The translations under genes and the position numbers were made by a program. The notes under the pieces are model-generated. The model made no database searches and was not told where the DNA came from. It saw nothing but the letters and a program-made list of their open reading frames with translations. A stretch of 64,000 nt of DNA from Pseudomonas sp. (lineage in GTDB: Bacteria > Pseudomonadota > Gammaproteobacteria > Pseudomonadales > Pseudomonadaceae), in NCBI RefSeq assembly GCF_017744435.1, contig NZ_JAGIBG010000017.1, forward strand, positions 35,261-99,260, read 5' to 3'. Below, one piece after another: positions 1-7,994 of this stretch; within the stretch, counting starts at the first letter, position 1; every line of letters starts with the position of its first letter.

Positions 1-32
1 GTCAGCAGCAGCTCAGTTGCCGAACTGGCCAT
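1..32 (-). CDS. Second polar amino acid ABC permease, N-terminus only (partial)
   Basis: An ATG read leftward from position 32 gives M-A-S-S-A-T-E-L-L-L-T and runs off the window edge without a stop. It overlaps the last 20 nt of the preceding permease gene in a different frame. Polar amino acid transporters often encode two permeases in tandem with such overlaps, so the start of a second permease is the simplest reading. Only 10 complete codons are visible, so the family is inferred from context alone. Confidence 0.35.
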   Translation of the reverse strand, partial: MASSATELLL

Positions 33-678
33 GTTGCAGCCTCCTTTCCAGGTAGCGCAGCAGCAGCGACAGCGGCAGGAACAGCAGCACGCAGAGCAGC
101 GTCAGCACCGCGAGCATCTCGTAGGTCTTGTAGTACAGGGCGATGTAGTTCTTCGTGGTGTAGAGGATTTCAGGCACCGCCACGGCCGAGACCACGGTAG
201 TTTCCTTGAGCAGGAAGACGAAGTTGGCGAACAGCGCCGGCAGGCTGAGGATGCCGGCCTGCGGCAGGATCACATGGCGCAGCAACTGGCCTTCCGAAAG
301 CCCGATGGAGCGGCCCGATTCCAGCTGCGCACGCGGCACGGCCTCGACACCGGCACGCAGCACCTCGGTGAGGTAGGCACCGCCCATGAAGGTCATGGTG
401 ATGATTGCTGCAGCAAAACCGGAGATCTTCAGGCCCAGGCTGGGCAAGGCGAAATAGACGAAGAACAGCTGGATCAGCAGCGGCGTGTTGCGTGCGAGTT
501 CCACGTAACCTTTGACCAGGTGCCGCAGGCAGGGCGTGCGCAGCACCAGGATCGTGGCATTGAGCAGCGCCACCAGCAGCGAGGTGGCGATGGCGATCAG
601 GCCGACCTGCAAGGTCACGCCGACGGCCTTGAAGAATGCTGGCAATGTGCCGAGAATGAAAGCAGTGTCGAAGGTCAT
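13..678 (-). CDS. Polar amino acid ABC transporter permease (His/Glu/Gln/cystine type)
   Basis: A 221-residue integral inner-membrane protein of the HisM/GlnP family, which moves a polar amino acid across the membrane with a binding protein and an ATPase. Hydrophobic segments lie at about residues 18-45, 66-105 and 150-205. The ATPase-contact (EAA) loop is visible around residues 120-140 (ESGRSIGLSEGQLLRHVILP). The length is normal for the family. The ATG at 678 starts directly at the conserved MTFDTAFIL N-terminus. It lies downstream of metQ but is separated from it by a terminator and a REP pair, so it may have its own promoter. The sulfur-related neighbours hint at cystine or a related substrate, but the sequence alone does not decide this. 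Confidence 0.85.
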   Translation of the reverse strand: MTFDTAFILGTLPAFFKAVGVTLQVGLIAIATSLLVALLNATILVLRTPCLRHLVKGYVELARNTPLLIQLFFVYFALPSLGLKISGFAAAIITMTFMGGAYLTEVLRAGVEAVPRAQLESGRSIGLSEGQLLRHVILPQAGILSLPALFANFVFLLKETTVVSAVAVPEILYTTKNYIALYYKTYEMLAVLTLLCVLLFLPLSLLLRYLERRLQHGQFGN

Positions 679-758
679 GGATTTGGCCTCGACACCCGGT
701 TTGCAGAGTACGACATAGGGAAGTCTGAACGATGCGCCAGGCGCGATCAGTAGACTCT

Positions 759-790
759 AAAGGTATAAAAAACTTTTTATAAATACCTTT
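759..790. promoter_or_regulatory. Nested AT-rich palindrome upstream of the permease gene
   Basis: Two inverted repeats lie one inside the other. The outer arms are AAAGGTAT (759-766) and ATACCTTT (783-790). The inner arms are TATAAAAA (764-771) and TTTTTATA (774-781). The site is about 80 bp upstream of the permease ATG and reads like a transcription-factor operator. The regulator is unknown; CysB or another sulfur-status factor is a guess from the neighbouring genes. Confidence 0.45.
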
Positions 791-997
791 ATTGCATATT
801 GATATCACTGGCCGGGCTATCGAAACTTTTCTGCAACACGCCTCTCAAACAGCTTCAGACCGTGACTTGCAAGGCCATCACCCACAAGGACGATAACGAT
901 GACTAGCCCCTGCTCGCCTGATTCAAACGAACAACTGCTGTGGCTGCTGGCACTGCGCCGGGCCTTGGGTGGACCGCGATTGGCATAAGCCTGTCCT

Positions 998-1092
998 GGC
1001 CTCTTCGCGGGCTCGCCCGCTCCCACAGGGATCGCACATGCCTCCCAGGCAACGCAGTACCTGTGGGAGCGGGCAAGCCCGCGAAGAGGACG
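998..1092. repeat. REP pair (class with GCCCGCTCCCACAGG core)
   Basis: Two head-to-head copies of a Pseudomonas REP palindrome. The left copy reads CTTCGCGGGCTCGCCCGCTC and the right copy is its near reverse complement; a spacer of about 40 bp separates them. The pair sits in the 499-bp gap between the permease and metQ genes, downstream of the metQ terminator. Apart from this pair, the terminator and the palindrome at 759-790, I see nothing coding in that gap. Confidence 0.9.
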
Positions 1093-1128
1093 GTGAGTCC
1101 AATGCATAACACTGCACTCGCCACACAC

Positions 1129-1160
1129 AAAAACGCCGACGCAAATGCGTCGGCGTTTTC
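1129..1160 (-). terminator. Rho-independent terminator of metQ
   Basis: Read on the minus strand this is AAAACGCCGACGCA-TT-TGCGTCGGCGTTTTT: a stem of at least 10 bp, G+C-rich at its core, followed by a T run. It lies 18 nt beyond the metQ stop. Confidence 0.9.
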
Positions 1161-1177
1161 ATACAGCCATCAAACAA

Positions 1178-1963
1178 TCAGAACGCAGGCAGCACCGCAC
1201 CCTGGTACTTCTTGGCGATGAATTCCTTCACCTCAGGGCTGGTCAGCGCCTTGGCCAGCTTCTGGATGGCCTCGCTGTTCTTGTTGTCCGGGCGGGCGAC
1301 CAGGAAGTTCACGTACGGCGAGTCGCTGCCTTCGATCACCAGCGCATCCTTGGCCGGGTTCAGGCCGGCTTCCAGGGCGTAGTTGGTGTTGATCATGTCC
1401 AGGTCGACCTGGTCCAGCACGCGCGGCAGCATGGCCGACTCAAGCTCGCGGAACTTCAGTTTCTTCGGGTTCTCGGCGATGTCTTTCGGGGTCGCCAGGG
1501 CGTTCTTCGGATCCTTCAGGGTGATCAGGCCGGCCTTCTGCAGCAGGATCAGTGCACGGCCGCTGTTGCTACCTTCGTTCGGGATGGCAACGGTAGCGCC
1601 GTCTTTCAGCTCGCTCAGGCTCTTGACCTTCTTCGAGTAGCCACCGAACGGCTCGACGTGCACGCCGACCACGGTTTCCAGGTGAGTGCCCTTGCCTTCG
1701 TTGAAGCTCTGCAGGTAAGGCAGGGTCTGGAAGTAGTTGGCGTCCAGGCGCTTCTGGTCAACCTGCACGTTCGGCTGCACGTAGTCGGTGAAGACCTTGA
1801 TCTGCAGATCCACACCTTCCTTGGCCAAGGTCGGCTTGATCAGCTCAAGGATCTCGGCGTGCGGTACCGGGGTGGCGGCAACCACCAGTTTCTCGGCGGC
1901 AGAGGCCAGGCCAGCGAACGACAGGGCGGCGGCCAGGGCAGTGGTCAGCAGGGTCTTCTTCAT
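1178..1963 (-). CDS. metQ: MetQ/NlpA-family ABC transporter substrate-binding protein
   Basis: Periplasmic binding protein of the NlpA family, whose members deliver methionine (sometimes other sulfur compounds) to an ABC importer. The ATG at 1963 is preferred over the longer frame to 2026: it gives a clean signal peptide (MKKTLL...ALSFAGLASA, cleavage near residue 22) and has an AAGGA ribosome site just upstream. The mature part starts AEKLVVAATPVPHAEIL, typical of MetQ, and contains the family's NTNYALEAGL and PYVNFLVARPDN stretches. No cysteine lipobox is obvious, so it is probably soluble rather than a lipoprotein. The length of 261 aa is normal. No metN or metI gene is adjacent; the next genes downstream are polar amino acid permeases. 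Its own terminator follows. Confidence 0.88.
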   Translation of the reverse strand: MKKTLLTTALAAALSFAGLASAAEKLVVAATPVPHAEILELIKPTLAKEGVDLQIKVFTDYVQPNVQVDQKRLDANYFQTLPYLQSFNEGKGTHLETVVGVHVEPFGGYSKKVKSLSELKDGATVAIPNEGSNSGRALILLQKAGLITLKDPKNALATPKDIAENPKKLKFRELESAMLPRVLDQVDLDMINTNYALEAGLNPAKDALVIEGSDSPYVNFLVARPDNKNSEAIQKLAKALTSPEVKEFIAKKYQGAVLPAF

Positions 1964-2084
1964 GGTGTTCCTTGTTCTGGTTCTGAGCCATCGCGGATGG
2001 CGAAGTCGGGTGCCCAACCGTTTCACTGGGGGGCGTGAAACGGACGATACCGAGATTTTTTATTCCGTAACAATATCTTTTAAT

Positions 2085-2098
2085 TAGCTGCTTATTCC
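2085..2098 (-). promoter_or_regulatory. GGAATAAGCAGCTA motif upstream of metQ
   Basis: The minus strand reads GGAATAAGCAGCTA here. A near-identical GGAATAAGAAGCTA occurs at 3681-3694 upstream of the hydrolase gene. A second GGAATAA copy, centred near 2065, lies 32 bp further toward metQ. It is a candidate operator for a shared sulfur-limitation response. The match was found by eye and the regulator is not known. Confidence 0.4.
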
Positions 2099-2138
2099 AA
2101 AAACAAACTGCCACCATCCGGTTTGCTTATTAGCTCGT

Positions 2139-2969
2139 CTAGCCTGCGGGGTTGGGCAGGTCGAGGTCATCCGGTAGCAGCTCGTCCCCGTCGTTCACCA
2201 ACAGCGCGAAGTGGATCACGTTCTCCAGTTCGCGGGTGTTGCCCGGCCAGGCATGCGCCTCCAGCACCTGCTGCGCGGCCTCGCTGATCAACGCCAGCGG
2301 GCGCTGCAGGCGCACGCTGTAGATACCTGCGAAGTACTCGGCCAGCGGCAGGATATCGCCCGGGCGCTCGCGCAGCGGCGGCAGCTCCAGCGCACCCTCG
2401 CGCAGGTACTGGTAAAGGCGCTCGTTGAAGCGCCCGGCCTTCACCACCCGCGCCAGGTCGATGCTGGTCGCGGCCACCAGGCGCACATCCACCGGCTGTG
2501 GCTGCTGCGCGCCGACACGGGTGACCTCGCGGTTTTCCAACGCCGCCAGCAGCTTGCCCTGGATCGCCAACGGCAAGTCGGCGATCTCGTCCAGGTACAA
2601 GGTGCCGCCATTGGCCGAGCCGAACCAGCCGGCGCGGCTGCTGGCCGTGCCGCCCTGGCTGCCGGCGCTGTAGCCGAACAGCTCGGCGTCGGCATAGGTC
2701 GGGCTGATGGCCGCGCAGTTGACCGAGACGAACAGGCCGGAGCGGTCGCTGGCCCGGTGGATCTGCCGGGCCAGCAGTTCCTTGCCGGTACCGGTCTCGC
2801 CGCGGATCAACACCGGCACCGGTTGCGGCGCCAGCTGCTCCAGGGCCTGGCGCAGCTGCTGCGAACGCGGGTCGATGAACACCAGCGCCTTGGCACGGAT
2901 GCTCAGGGGGCTCTTGTCCAGTTCAGGGAAGGTCAGCAGCGGCTGGCCGAAAGGGCTTTGAAAAGTCAT
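2139..2969 (-). CDS. Degenerate sigma-54 enhancer-binding protein (AAA+ domain only)
   Basis: A 276-residue AAA+ protein of the bacterial enhancer-binding family, resembling SfnR-type regulators that lack a receiver domain. Walker A (GETGTGKE) is at 57-64, Walker B (GGTLYLDE) at 121-128, and the arginine-finger region (RFNERLYQYL) near 178-187. PLRERPGDI and WPGNTRELENV are also present. Two essential parts are missing. The GAFTGA loop that touches sigma-54 is replaced by AGSQGGTA around 102-109, and the protein stops at DLDLPNPAG with no C-terminal Fis-type helix-turn-helix. No frameshifted remnant of the helix is visible in the 110 bp beyond the stop. A GGGAG site precedes the ATG at 2969, 65 bp after the hydrolase gene, so the two may be cotranscribed. 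It may be a decoy, a partner subunit or a decaying gene. Confidence 0.82.
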   Translation of the reverse strand: MTFQSPFGQPLLTFPELDKSPLSIRAKALVFIDPRSQQLRQALEQLAPQPVPVLIRGETGTGKELLARQIHRASDRSGLFVSVNCAAISPTYADAELFGYSAGSQGGTASSRAGWFGSANGGTLYLDEIADLPLAIQGKLLAALENREVTRVGAQQPQPVDVRLVAATSIDLARVVKAGRFNERLYQYLREGALELPPLRERPGDILPLAEYFAGIYSVRLQRPLALISEAAQQVLEAHAWPGNTRELENVIHFALLVNDGDELLPDDLDLPNPAG

Positions 2970-3034
2970 GACGAACTCCCGCCCCAGGCCATCGGTGGCC
3001 GGGCGTCAGGCAAACGGTGAACGGTCGGGGCCGA

Positions 3035-3616
3035 TCAGGCGCGGCGCAATGCGCGCTGCTCGACCCGGCTTTGCAGGCGATACAGGTAGGCGAAGCCTTG
3101 TTCCCAGCGCTCGTGGCCGGACTTGACGTTGATGTGCCCGGCATTGCTCAGCAGGCCCGCCTCGGCGCCCCAGGCCTGGGCCAGGTACAGCGCACGCGGC
3201 ACGCTCACTGCCGGATCGTTGTCGGAGCTGACCACCTGGCTGGGGAACGGCAGCGCCTGCAGCGGGATCGGCGCGAAGTTGCGCAAGGCCGGCGCGCAGG
3301 TGGGCCGCTCGACATCCGCCGGGGCCACCAGCAATGCGCCGCGCACCCGGCGCAGCTGGGCCGGGCTGGCCTGTGCGGCCCAGTGGGCGACGGTGACGCA
3401 GCCCAGGCTGTGCGCGATCAGAATCACCGGCGAGCGTTCGGCGGCAATCGCCTGCTCCAGCGCTTGGACCCAGTCGCGGCGCTGTGGGGTGAGCCAGTCA
3501 TGCTGCTCGACCCGGGCGCTGTTGGGCAGCGTGCGCTGCCAGTGACTCTGCCAATGGTTGTCTGGCGATCCTTGCCAGCCCGGCACAATCAGGTAACGAA
3601 TCGACTCATTGCGCAT
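3035..3616 (-). CDS. RBBP9/YdeN-family alpha/beta hydrolase
   Basis: A 193-residue cytosolic serine hydrolase. The nucleophile elbow AHSLG places the catalytic Ser near residue 70. Asp is in SDNDP (about 132-134) and His in AGHIN (about 161), completing the triad. The N-terminal VPGWQGSPDNHWQ and the length are typical of the RBBP9 family, whose substrates are generally unknown. It is the first gene of a probable two-gene unit with the enhancer-binding-like protein downstream. The upstream region holds AT-rich inverted repeats shared with sulfur-linked neighbours. Confidence 0.88.
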   Translation of the reverse strand: MRNESIRYLIVPGWQGSPDNHWQSHWQRTLPNSARVEQHDWLTPQRRDWVQALEQAIAAERSPVILIAHSLGCVTVAHWAAQASPAQLRRVRGALLVAPADVERPTCAPALRNFAPIPLQALPFPSQVVSSDNDPAVSVPRALYLAQAWGAEAGLLSNAGHINVKSGHERWEQGFAYLYRLQSRVEQRALRRA

Positions 3617-3665
3617 GGGGACGCCTCCAGTAAGTTTGCGTGCTTGGGGACCAGTATAGGGAGGC

Positions 3666-3716
3666 AGTTATATTCGTAAAGGAATAAGAAGCTATTTATT
3701 AATAACCAAAATAACT
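3666..3716. promoter_or_regulatory. AT-rich inverted-repeat control region upstream of the hydrolase
   Basis: Outer arms AGTTAT (3666-3671) and ATAACT (3711-3716) enclose TATTC-GTAAAG-GAATA and the motif GGAATAAGAAGCTA (3681-3694). The motif also occurs upstream of metQ. The region lies 50-100 bp from the hydrolase ATG, where a regulator would act. Assignment to sulfur control is inferred from the neighbouring genes. Confidence 0.4.
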
Positions 3717-3727
3717 TTCAGACGACA

Positions 3728-3771
3728 GGCAAAAAAAGGGGCCAACCCCTGCCAAGAGATATGGCCCCTGA
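3728..3771 (-). terminator. Rho-independent terminator after exbD
   Basis: On the minus strand a GGGGCCA/TGGCCCC stem is followed by a run of seven T residues, 25-68 nt beyond the exbD stop. It closes the tonB-exbB-exbD unit. Confidence 0.85.
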
Positions 3772-3795
3772 GCACTTGCCTGAAGAGGGTGAAGA

Positions 3796-4197
<402 letters not shown>

Positions 4198-4198
4198 G

Positions 4199-4918
4199 TC
4201 AGGACGCCTCCTTCACCGGCTGGGTGAAGCCGCCCTGGGCCTTGTGCACGGCCGGGTGCGCCAGCACGCGGAAGGCACTCTTCTGCGCCAGGCTGTAGAA
4301 GTCGTGGGCGAAGTCGTCGAGGTCGGCCGCGGTCAGCTTGAGGCGGCGCAGGAAGTAGTTGTAGACCAGCACCGCCGGCACCGCGACGGCGATACCCACA
4401 CCCGTGGCGACCAGCGCCGCGCCGATCGGCCCGGCCACGGTTTCCAGGCTGGCGGAACCGGCCGCGCTGATGCCCTTGAGCGCTTCCATGATGCCCCACA
4501 CGGTGCCGAACAGGCCGATGAAGGGCGAGGTGCTACCGATACTGGCAACCACAGCCAGGCCGGTTTCCAGCGAGCGGCGTTCACGCACGATCTGCTGGCG
4601 CAGGGCGCGCTCGAGGCGGTCCTGATGGTTGATGGCGTGGCTCAGGTCACTGGCGTGCGCTTCACCGACCGCAATCGCGGCATAGCCGGACTGGGCAACG
4701 CGGGCGGCCGGTCCAGGCAGCTCGTGGCTGATTTCCGCCGCCGAGTCGAGGCTCGATGCTGCCCAGAATTGCTGGTGGAAGCGCCTGTCCTGGTGCTTCA
4801 GCCGCACGAACTGCGCAACCTTGACCAGGGCCAGGCCCCAGGTGACGACGGAAAAACCGACCAGCAGCCAGATGACTGCGCTTTCAACGGATTCGAGGGG
4901 GGATGCCAGCAGGCTCAT
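4199..4918 (-). CDS. exbB: TonB-system proton channel subunit ExbB
   Basis: A 239-residue MotA/TolQ/ExbB-family protein forming the pentameric channel of the TonB motor. Hydrophobic helices lie near residues 13-36, 120-150 and 160-195. The conserved segment ASIGSTSPFIGLFGTVWGIM and the following GPIGAALVATGVGIAVAVPA are clear. It lies between tonB (30 bp upstream) and exbD. The start at 4918 fits the normal short N-terminus. Confidence 0.93.
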   Translation of the reverse strand: MSLLASPLESVESAVIWLLVGFSVVTWGLALVKVAQFVRLKHQDRRFHQQFWAASSLDSAAEISHELPGPAARVAQSGYAAIAVGEAHASDLSHAINHQDRLERALRQQIVRERRSLETGLAVVASIGSTSPFIGLFGTVWGIMEALKGISAAGSASLETVAGPIGAALVATGVGIAVAVPAVLVYNYFLRRLKLTAADLDDFAHDFYSLAQKSAFRVLAHPAVHKAQGGFTQPVKEAS

Positions 4919-4947
4919 GATGGTGTCTTCCTGTGTTCTGCGAAACG

Positions 4948-5733
4948 TTAGCGAAGCTTGAAATCGATAGGCACGCTGACCCAGCCGGCTTGGGCCACGT
5001 CACCCTGCTTGGCGGGGACGAAGCTCCAGCGCTTGACCGCAGCCAGTGCGGCGGCGTCGAGGGCATCACGGCCACTGCTCTGCTGGACCTGGATCTGCCC
5101 CGGCTTGCCGCTGGGCAGCACCTCGACGCGCAGCAGCACGGTGCCTTCCCAGCCACGGCGCAGGGCCATCTGCGGGTACTCCGGCGCCGGGTTCTTCAGG
5201 TACGCGGCGCTGGCCGAGGGCGGCGTGATCGGCACCGGCGCAGGTGGCGCAGGCGGCGCCGGGGCCGCAACCGGAGCAGGCGGCGGCGCCTCGACCGGTT
5301 TGGGCTGGGGCTTGGGCGCTTGCTTGGCCACTGGTTTGGGCACGGGTTTAGGCTTCGGCTTGGGTTTGGCGGCCAGCTCGTCGACCACCGGAGGCGGCTC
5401 GGCCACCGGCGGTGCAGGCGCAGGTGGCGGCGGTTGCACAACGGGCGGCGCGGGCGCGGCGAACTCGATGGTCATGGGTGGAATCTGTGGCGGCACCACG
5501 GGCAGCGCGGGCGTCGGGACCTGGCTGACCCAGTAGGCGGCAGCGCCGTGCAGGGCCAGCACCAGCAGCCCCAACGCCAGCTTGTCACGGCGCTTGAGGC
5601 CGCTGACCGGGGTGCGCTGCAGGCGCAACTGGCCCAGAGGCAGGCGAAGCGTCCGTCCAAGTTCGACCAGGTCGCCTGGGCTCGGGCGCCATGGCAGGTC
5701 GTAGGCCCTGACGACCGACTGGACATTACCCAT
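4948..5733 (-). CDS. tonB: Energy transducer TonB
   Basis: A 261-residue TonB. A single membrane anchor lies at about 51-68 (KLALGLLVLALHGAAAYWV). A long Pro/Lys/Ala-rich linker (about 75-165, with PKPKPKPVPKP repeats) spans the periplasm. The C-terminal domain starts near 172 (YLKNPAPEYPQMALRRGWEG) and contacts outer-membrane receptors. The roughly 50-residue cytoplasmic extension before the anchor is longer than in enteric TonB; an extended N-terminus is known for Pseudomonas TonB proteins. A CAGGAG site precedes the ATG at 5733. No clear Fur box is visible upstream. The flanking genes concern sulfur acquisition, so this copy might serve receptors for sulfur compounds, which is inference only. 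Confidence 0.92.
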   Translation of the reverse strand: MGNVQSVVRAYDLPWRPSPGDLVELGRTLRLPLGQLRLQRTPVSGLKRRDKLALGLLVLALHGAAAYWVSQVPTPALPVVPPQIPPMTIEFAAPAPPVVQPPPPAPAPPVAEPPPVVDELAAKPKPKPKPVPKPVAKQAPKPQPKPVEAPPPAPVAAPAPPAPPAPVPITPPSASAAYLKNPAPEYPQMALRRGWEGTVLLRVEVLPSGKPGQIQVQQSSGRDALDAAALAAVKRWSFVPAKQGDVAQAGWVSVPIDFKLR

Positions 5734-5950
5734 TGATCAAACTCCTGGGGTTCTTGATTCAGGTGTGTGGCTGAATCATCGGGGGCAGGGGCTTATCTCA
5801 TAAAGTAATGTTTAAAATTAAAGTTAGAGCTTTTGAGAATATGAATTTCTAGAGGATGGCTCTAGGCCGCGGGGTTCGCGGGATGTGGCGGTTGGGTGTC
5901 TGGCTGATGCTTTTGGGGCATATGAAATATTCGCTCAAGGCATCAGATTG

Positions 5951-6060
5951 CCGCGAGGGCTGCGCCCTCGTTTCGCGACGCAAGGCCGCTCCTACAAGGG
6001 ATCGCGTACTCCTGTAGGAGCGGCCTTGTGTCGCGAAAGGGCTGCAAAGCAGCCCCGGCA
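5951..6060. repeat. REP pair, second class (GCGACGCAAGGCCGCTCCTAC core)
   Basis: Inverted copies of TTTCGCGACGCAAGGCCGCT and its near complement face each other across about 20 bp, extended by GGCTGCGCCC/GGGCTGCAAAGCAGCCC hairpins. It fills most of the 385-bp gap between tonB and cysA. The core differs from the commoner class in this window and matches the element at 8879-8982. Apart from this pair, the cysA terminator and the tonB leader, I see nothing else in the gap. Confidence 0.88.
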
Positions 6061-6071
6061 ATCTTCCAGGC

Positions 6072-6103
6072 AATAAAAAACCCGGGACCATGCCCGGGTT
6101 CTC
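6072..6103 (-). terminator. Rho-independent terminator of the sulfate operon
   Basis: On the minus strand AACCCGGGCATGG-TCCCGGGTTTTTTA forms a CCCGGG-based stem followed by six T residues, 16 nt after the cysA stop. Confidence 0.9.
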
Positions 6104-6118
6104 TTTACCTGAAATGGC

Positions 6119-7108
6119 TCAGATATCCGCCACCTTCTGCCACACCTTCGGCCGGAAGAACAACGTCTCGCCCCGCGCCAGCCCGGTCAGGCTGTCGTGA
6201 TCCTTGACCACCTCGGCCTCGATCAGCTCGCTCTGCCCTTCCACCTTCAGGGTCACCCGCGTAGTGGCGCCCAAAGGCCGGATATCACGCACCTCGGCCG
6301 CGTGGTGGCCCTCGGTCTCATGCCGCGACAGCGACACCTCGTGCGGACGGAACAGCACATGGTGCCCCTCGCTCAAAGCCAGGCGGTTGGAATCACCAAG
6401 GAAGTGGTAGACGAAATCGTTGGCCGGCTTCTCGTACACCTCGCCCGGCGAGCCGATCTGCTCGATCACGCCCTTGTTCATCACCACGATGCGGTCGGCC
6501 ACTTCCATGGCTTCTTCCTGATCGTGGGTGACGAACACCGAAGTCAGGTTGATGTCCTCGTGCAGCCGTGCCAGCCAGCGGCGCAGCTCCTTGCGCACCT
6601 TGGCGTCGAGCGCACCGAACGGCTCGTCCAGCAGCAGCACCTTGGGCTCCACAGCCAGCGCGCGGGCCAGGGCGATACGCTGGCGTTGGCCACCGGACAG
6701 CTGCTCGGGATAGCGGTCGGACAGCCAGTCCAGCTGCACCATGTTCAGCAGCTCATGCACCTTCTCGGCAATCTTGCTTTCGCTCGGGCGCTCGCCCTTG
6801 GGCTTCATGCGCAGGCCGAAGGCGACGTTGTCGAACACGCTCATGTGGCGGAACAGCGCGTAGTGCTGGAACACGAAACCGACGTTGCGATCACGCACGT
6901 CATGGCCGGACACGTCCTCGCCATGGAACACGATGTTGCCCTGGTCCGGGGTTTCCAGGCCGGCGATGATACGCAGCAGGGTGGTCTTGCCGCAGCCGGA
7001 CGGGCCAAGCAGGGCCACCAGTTCGCCGCTGTTGATGTCCAGGTTGATGGTATTCAGGGCCTGGAAGCTGTTGAAGCGCTTGCTGACGTTACGAACTTCG
7101 ATCGACAT
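6119..7108 (-). CDS. cysA: Sulfate/thiosulfate ABC transporter ATP-binding protein CysA
   Basis: A 329-residue ATPase driving sulfate and thiosulfate import with CysT and CysW. Walker A GPSGCGKT is at 35-42, the signature LSGGQRQR near 135, Walker [13 protein letters not shown] near 155-166, and the H-loop VTHDQEEA near 193-200. A C-terminal TOBE-like regulatory domain follows residue 240. The start is 3 nt after the cysW stop. It is the last gene of oscA-sbp-cysT-cysW-cysA and is followed by a strong terminator. The pathway feeds cysteine synthesis and is classically CysB-controlled. Confidence 0.95.
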   Translation of the reverse strand: MSIEVRNVSKRFNSFQALNTINLDINSGELVALLGPSGCGKTTLLRIIAGLETPDQGNIVFHGEDVSGHDVRDRNVGFVFQHYALFRHMSVFDNVAFGLRMKPKGERPSESKIAEKVHELLNMVQLDWLSDRYPEQLSGGQRQRIALARALAVEPKVLLLDEPFGALDAKVRKELRRWLARLHEDINLTSVFVTHDQEEAMEVADRIVVMNKGVIEQIGSPGEVYEKPANDFVYHFLGDSNRLALSEGHHVLFRPHEVSLSRHETEGHHAAEVRDIRPLGATTRVTLKVEGQSELIEAEVVKDHDSLTGLARGETLFFRPKVWQKVADI

Positions 7109-7111
7109 GAA

Positions 7112-7984
7112 TCATTCCTCCGCGGCGCTGTGGCGCAGGCGGTTAATACGGTTCTCGCTCCACTGCTTGAGCAGCAGGATGAAGAGCGCCAGGATCAGCA
7201 ACAGGCTGGCCACGCTGAAGGCCGCGACGTGGTTGTACTCGTTGTAGAGGATCTCCACGTGCAGCGGCAAGGTGTTGGTCACGCCACGGATATGGCCGGA
7301 CACCACCGACACCGCGCCAAACTCGCCCATGGCCCGCGCGGTGCACAGCACCACGCCGTAAATCAGGCCCCATTTGATGTTCGGCAGGGTCACGTGCCAG
7401 AACATCTGCCAGCCGTTGGCGCCGAGCAGGCGCGCGGCTTCTTCCTCCTGCGTGCCCTGCTCCTGCATCAGCGGGATCAGCTCACGGGCCACGAACGGCA
7501 CGGTGACGAAGATGGTCGCCAGGACGATGCCCGGCAGGGCGAACACGATCTGGATGTCGTGGTCCTGCAGCCAGGGGCCGAACAGGCCTTGTGCGCCGAA
7601 CATCAGCACGTAGACCAGGCCGGCGATCACCGGCGACACCGAGAACGGCAGGTCGATCAGGGTCACCAGGATGCTCTTGCCACGGAAGCTGTACTTGCTC
7701 ACGCACCAGGCGGCGCTGACACCGAACACCAGGTTCAGCGGCACCGAAATGACCACGGCGAGCAAGGTGAGCTTGAGCGCCGACAAGGCATCAGGCTCGA
7801 AGATCGCCTCGAAGAAGGTGCCGAAGCCGTTCTTCAGCGCCTGCGACACCACGATCACCAGCGGCAGCAGCAGGAACAGCGCGAACACCAGCCAGCCAAG
7901 GCCGATCAGGACGCGCCGCGAGGTGGCGCTGCCACGCCGGGCGGCGTTGGCGGCGGCGCTTGCACTCAGGGTTGAACTGGACAT
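7112..7984 (-). CDS. cysW: Sulfate ABC transporter permease CysW
   Basis: A 290-residue inner-membrane permease with six predicted hydrophobic segments. The EAA loop, which docks to CysA, is near 177-196 ([20 protein letters not shown]). The first 20 residues are Ser/Ala-rich and variable. It follows cysT by 10 nt and precedes cysA by 3 nt, an operon arrangement matching the heteromeric CysTW channel. Confidence 0.94.
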   Translation of the reverse strand: MSSSTLSASAAANAARRGSATSRRVLIGLGWLVFALFLLLPLVIVVSQALKNGFGTFFEAIFEPDALSALKLTLLAVVISVPLNLVFGVSAAWCVSKYSFRGKSILVTLIDLPFSVSPVIAGLVYVLMFGAQGLFGPWLQDHDIQIVFALPGIVLATIFVTVPFVARELIPLMQEQGTQEEEAARLLGANGWQMFWHVTLPNIKWGLIYGVVLCTARAMGEFGAVSVVSGHIRGVTNTLPLHVEILYNEYNHVAAFSVASLLLILALFILLLKQWSENRINRLRHSAAEE

Positions 7985-7994
7985 GCGGCCTCCT

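Noticed and set aside
903..1177. Several short open frames around the REP pair at 998-1092
   Set aside because: REP palindromes generate open frames on both strands; sequences are Arg/Pro-rich and lack ribosome sites.
6197..7975. 592-codon open frame opposite cysA and cysW
   Set aside because: It spans two well-supported genes on the other strand and shows no domain or signal; a shadow frame.
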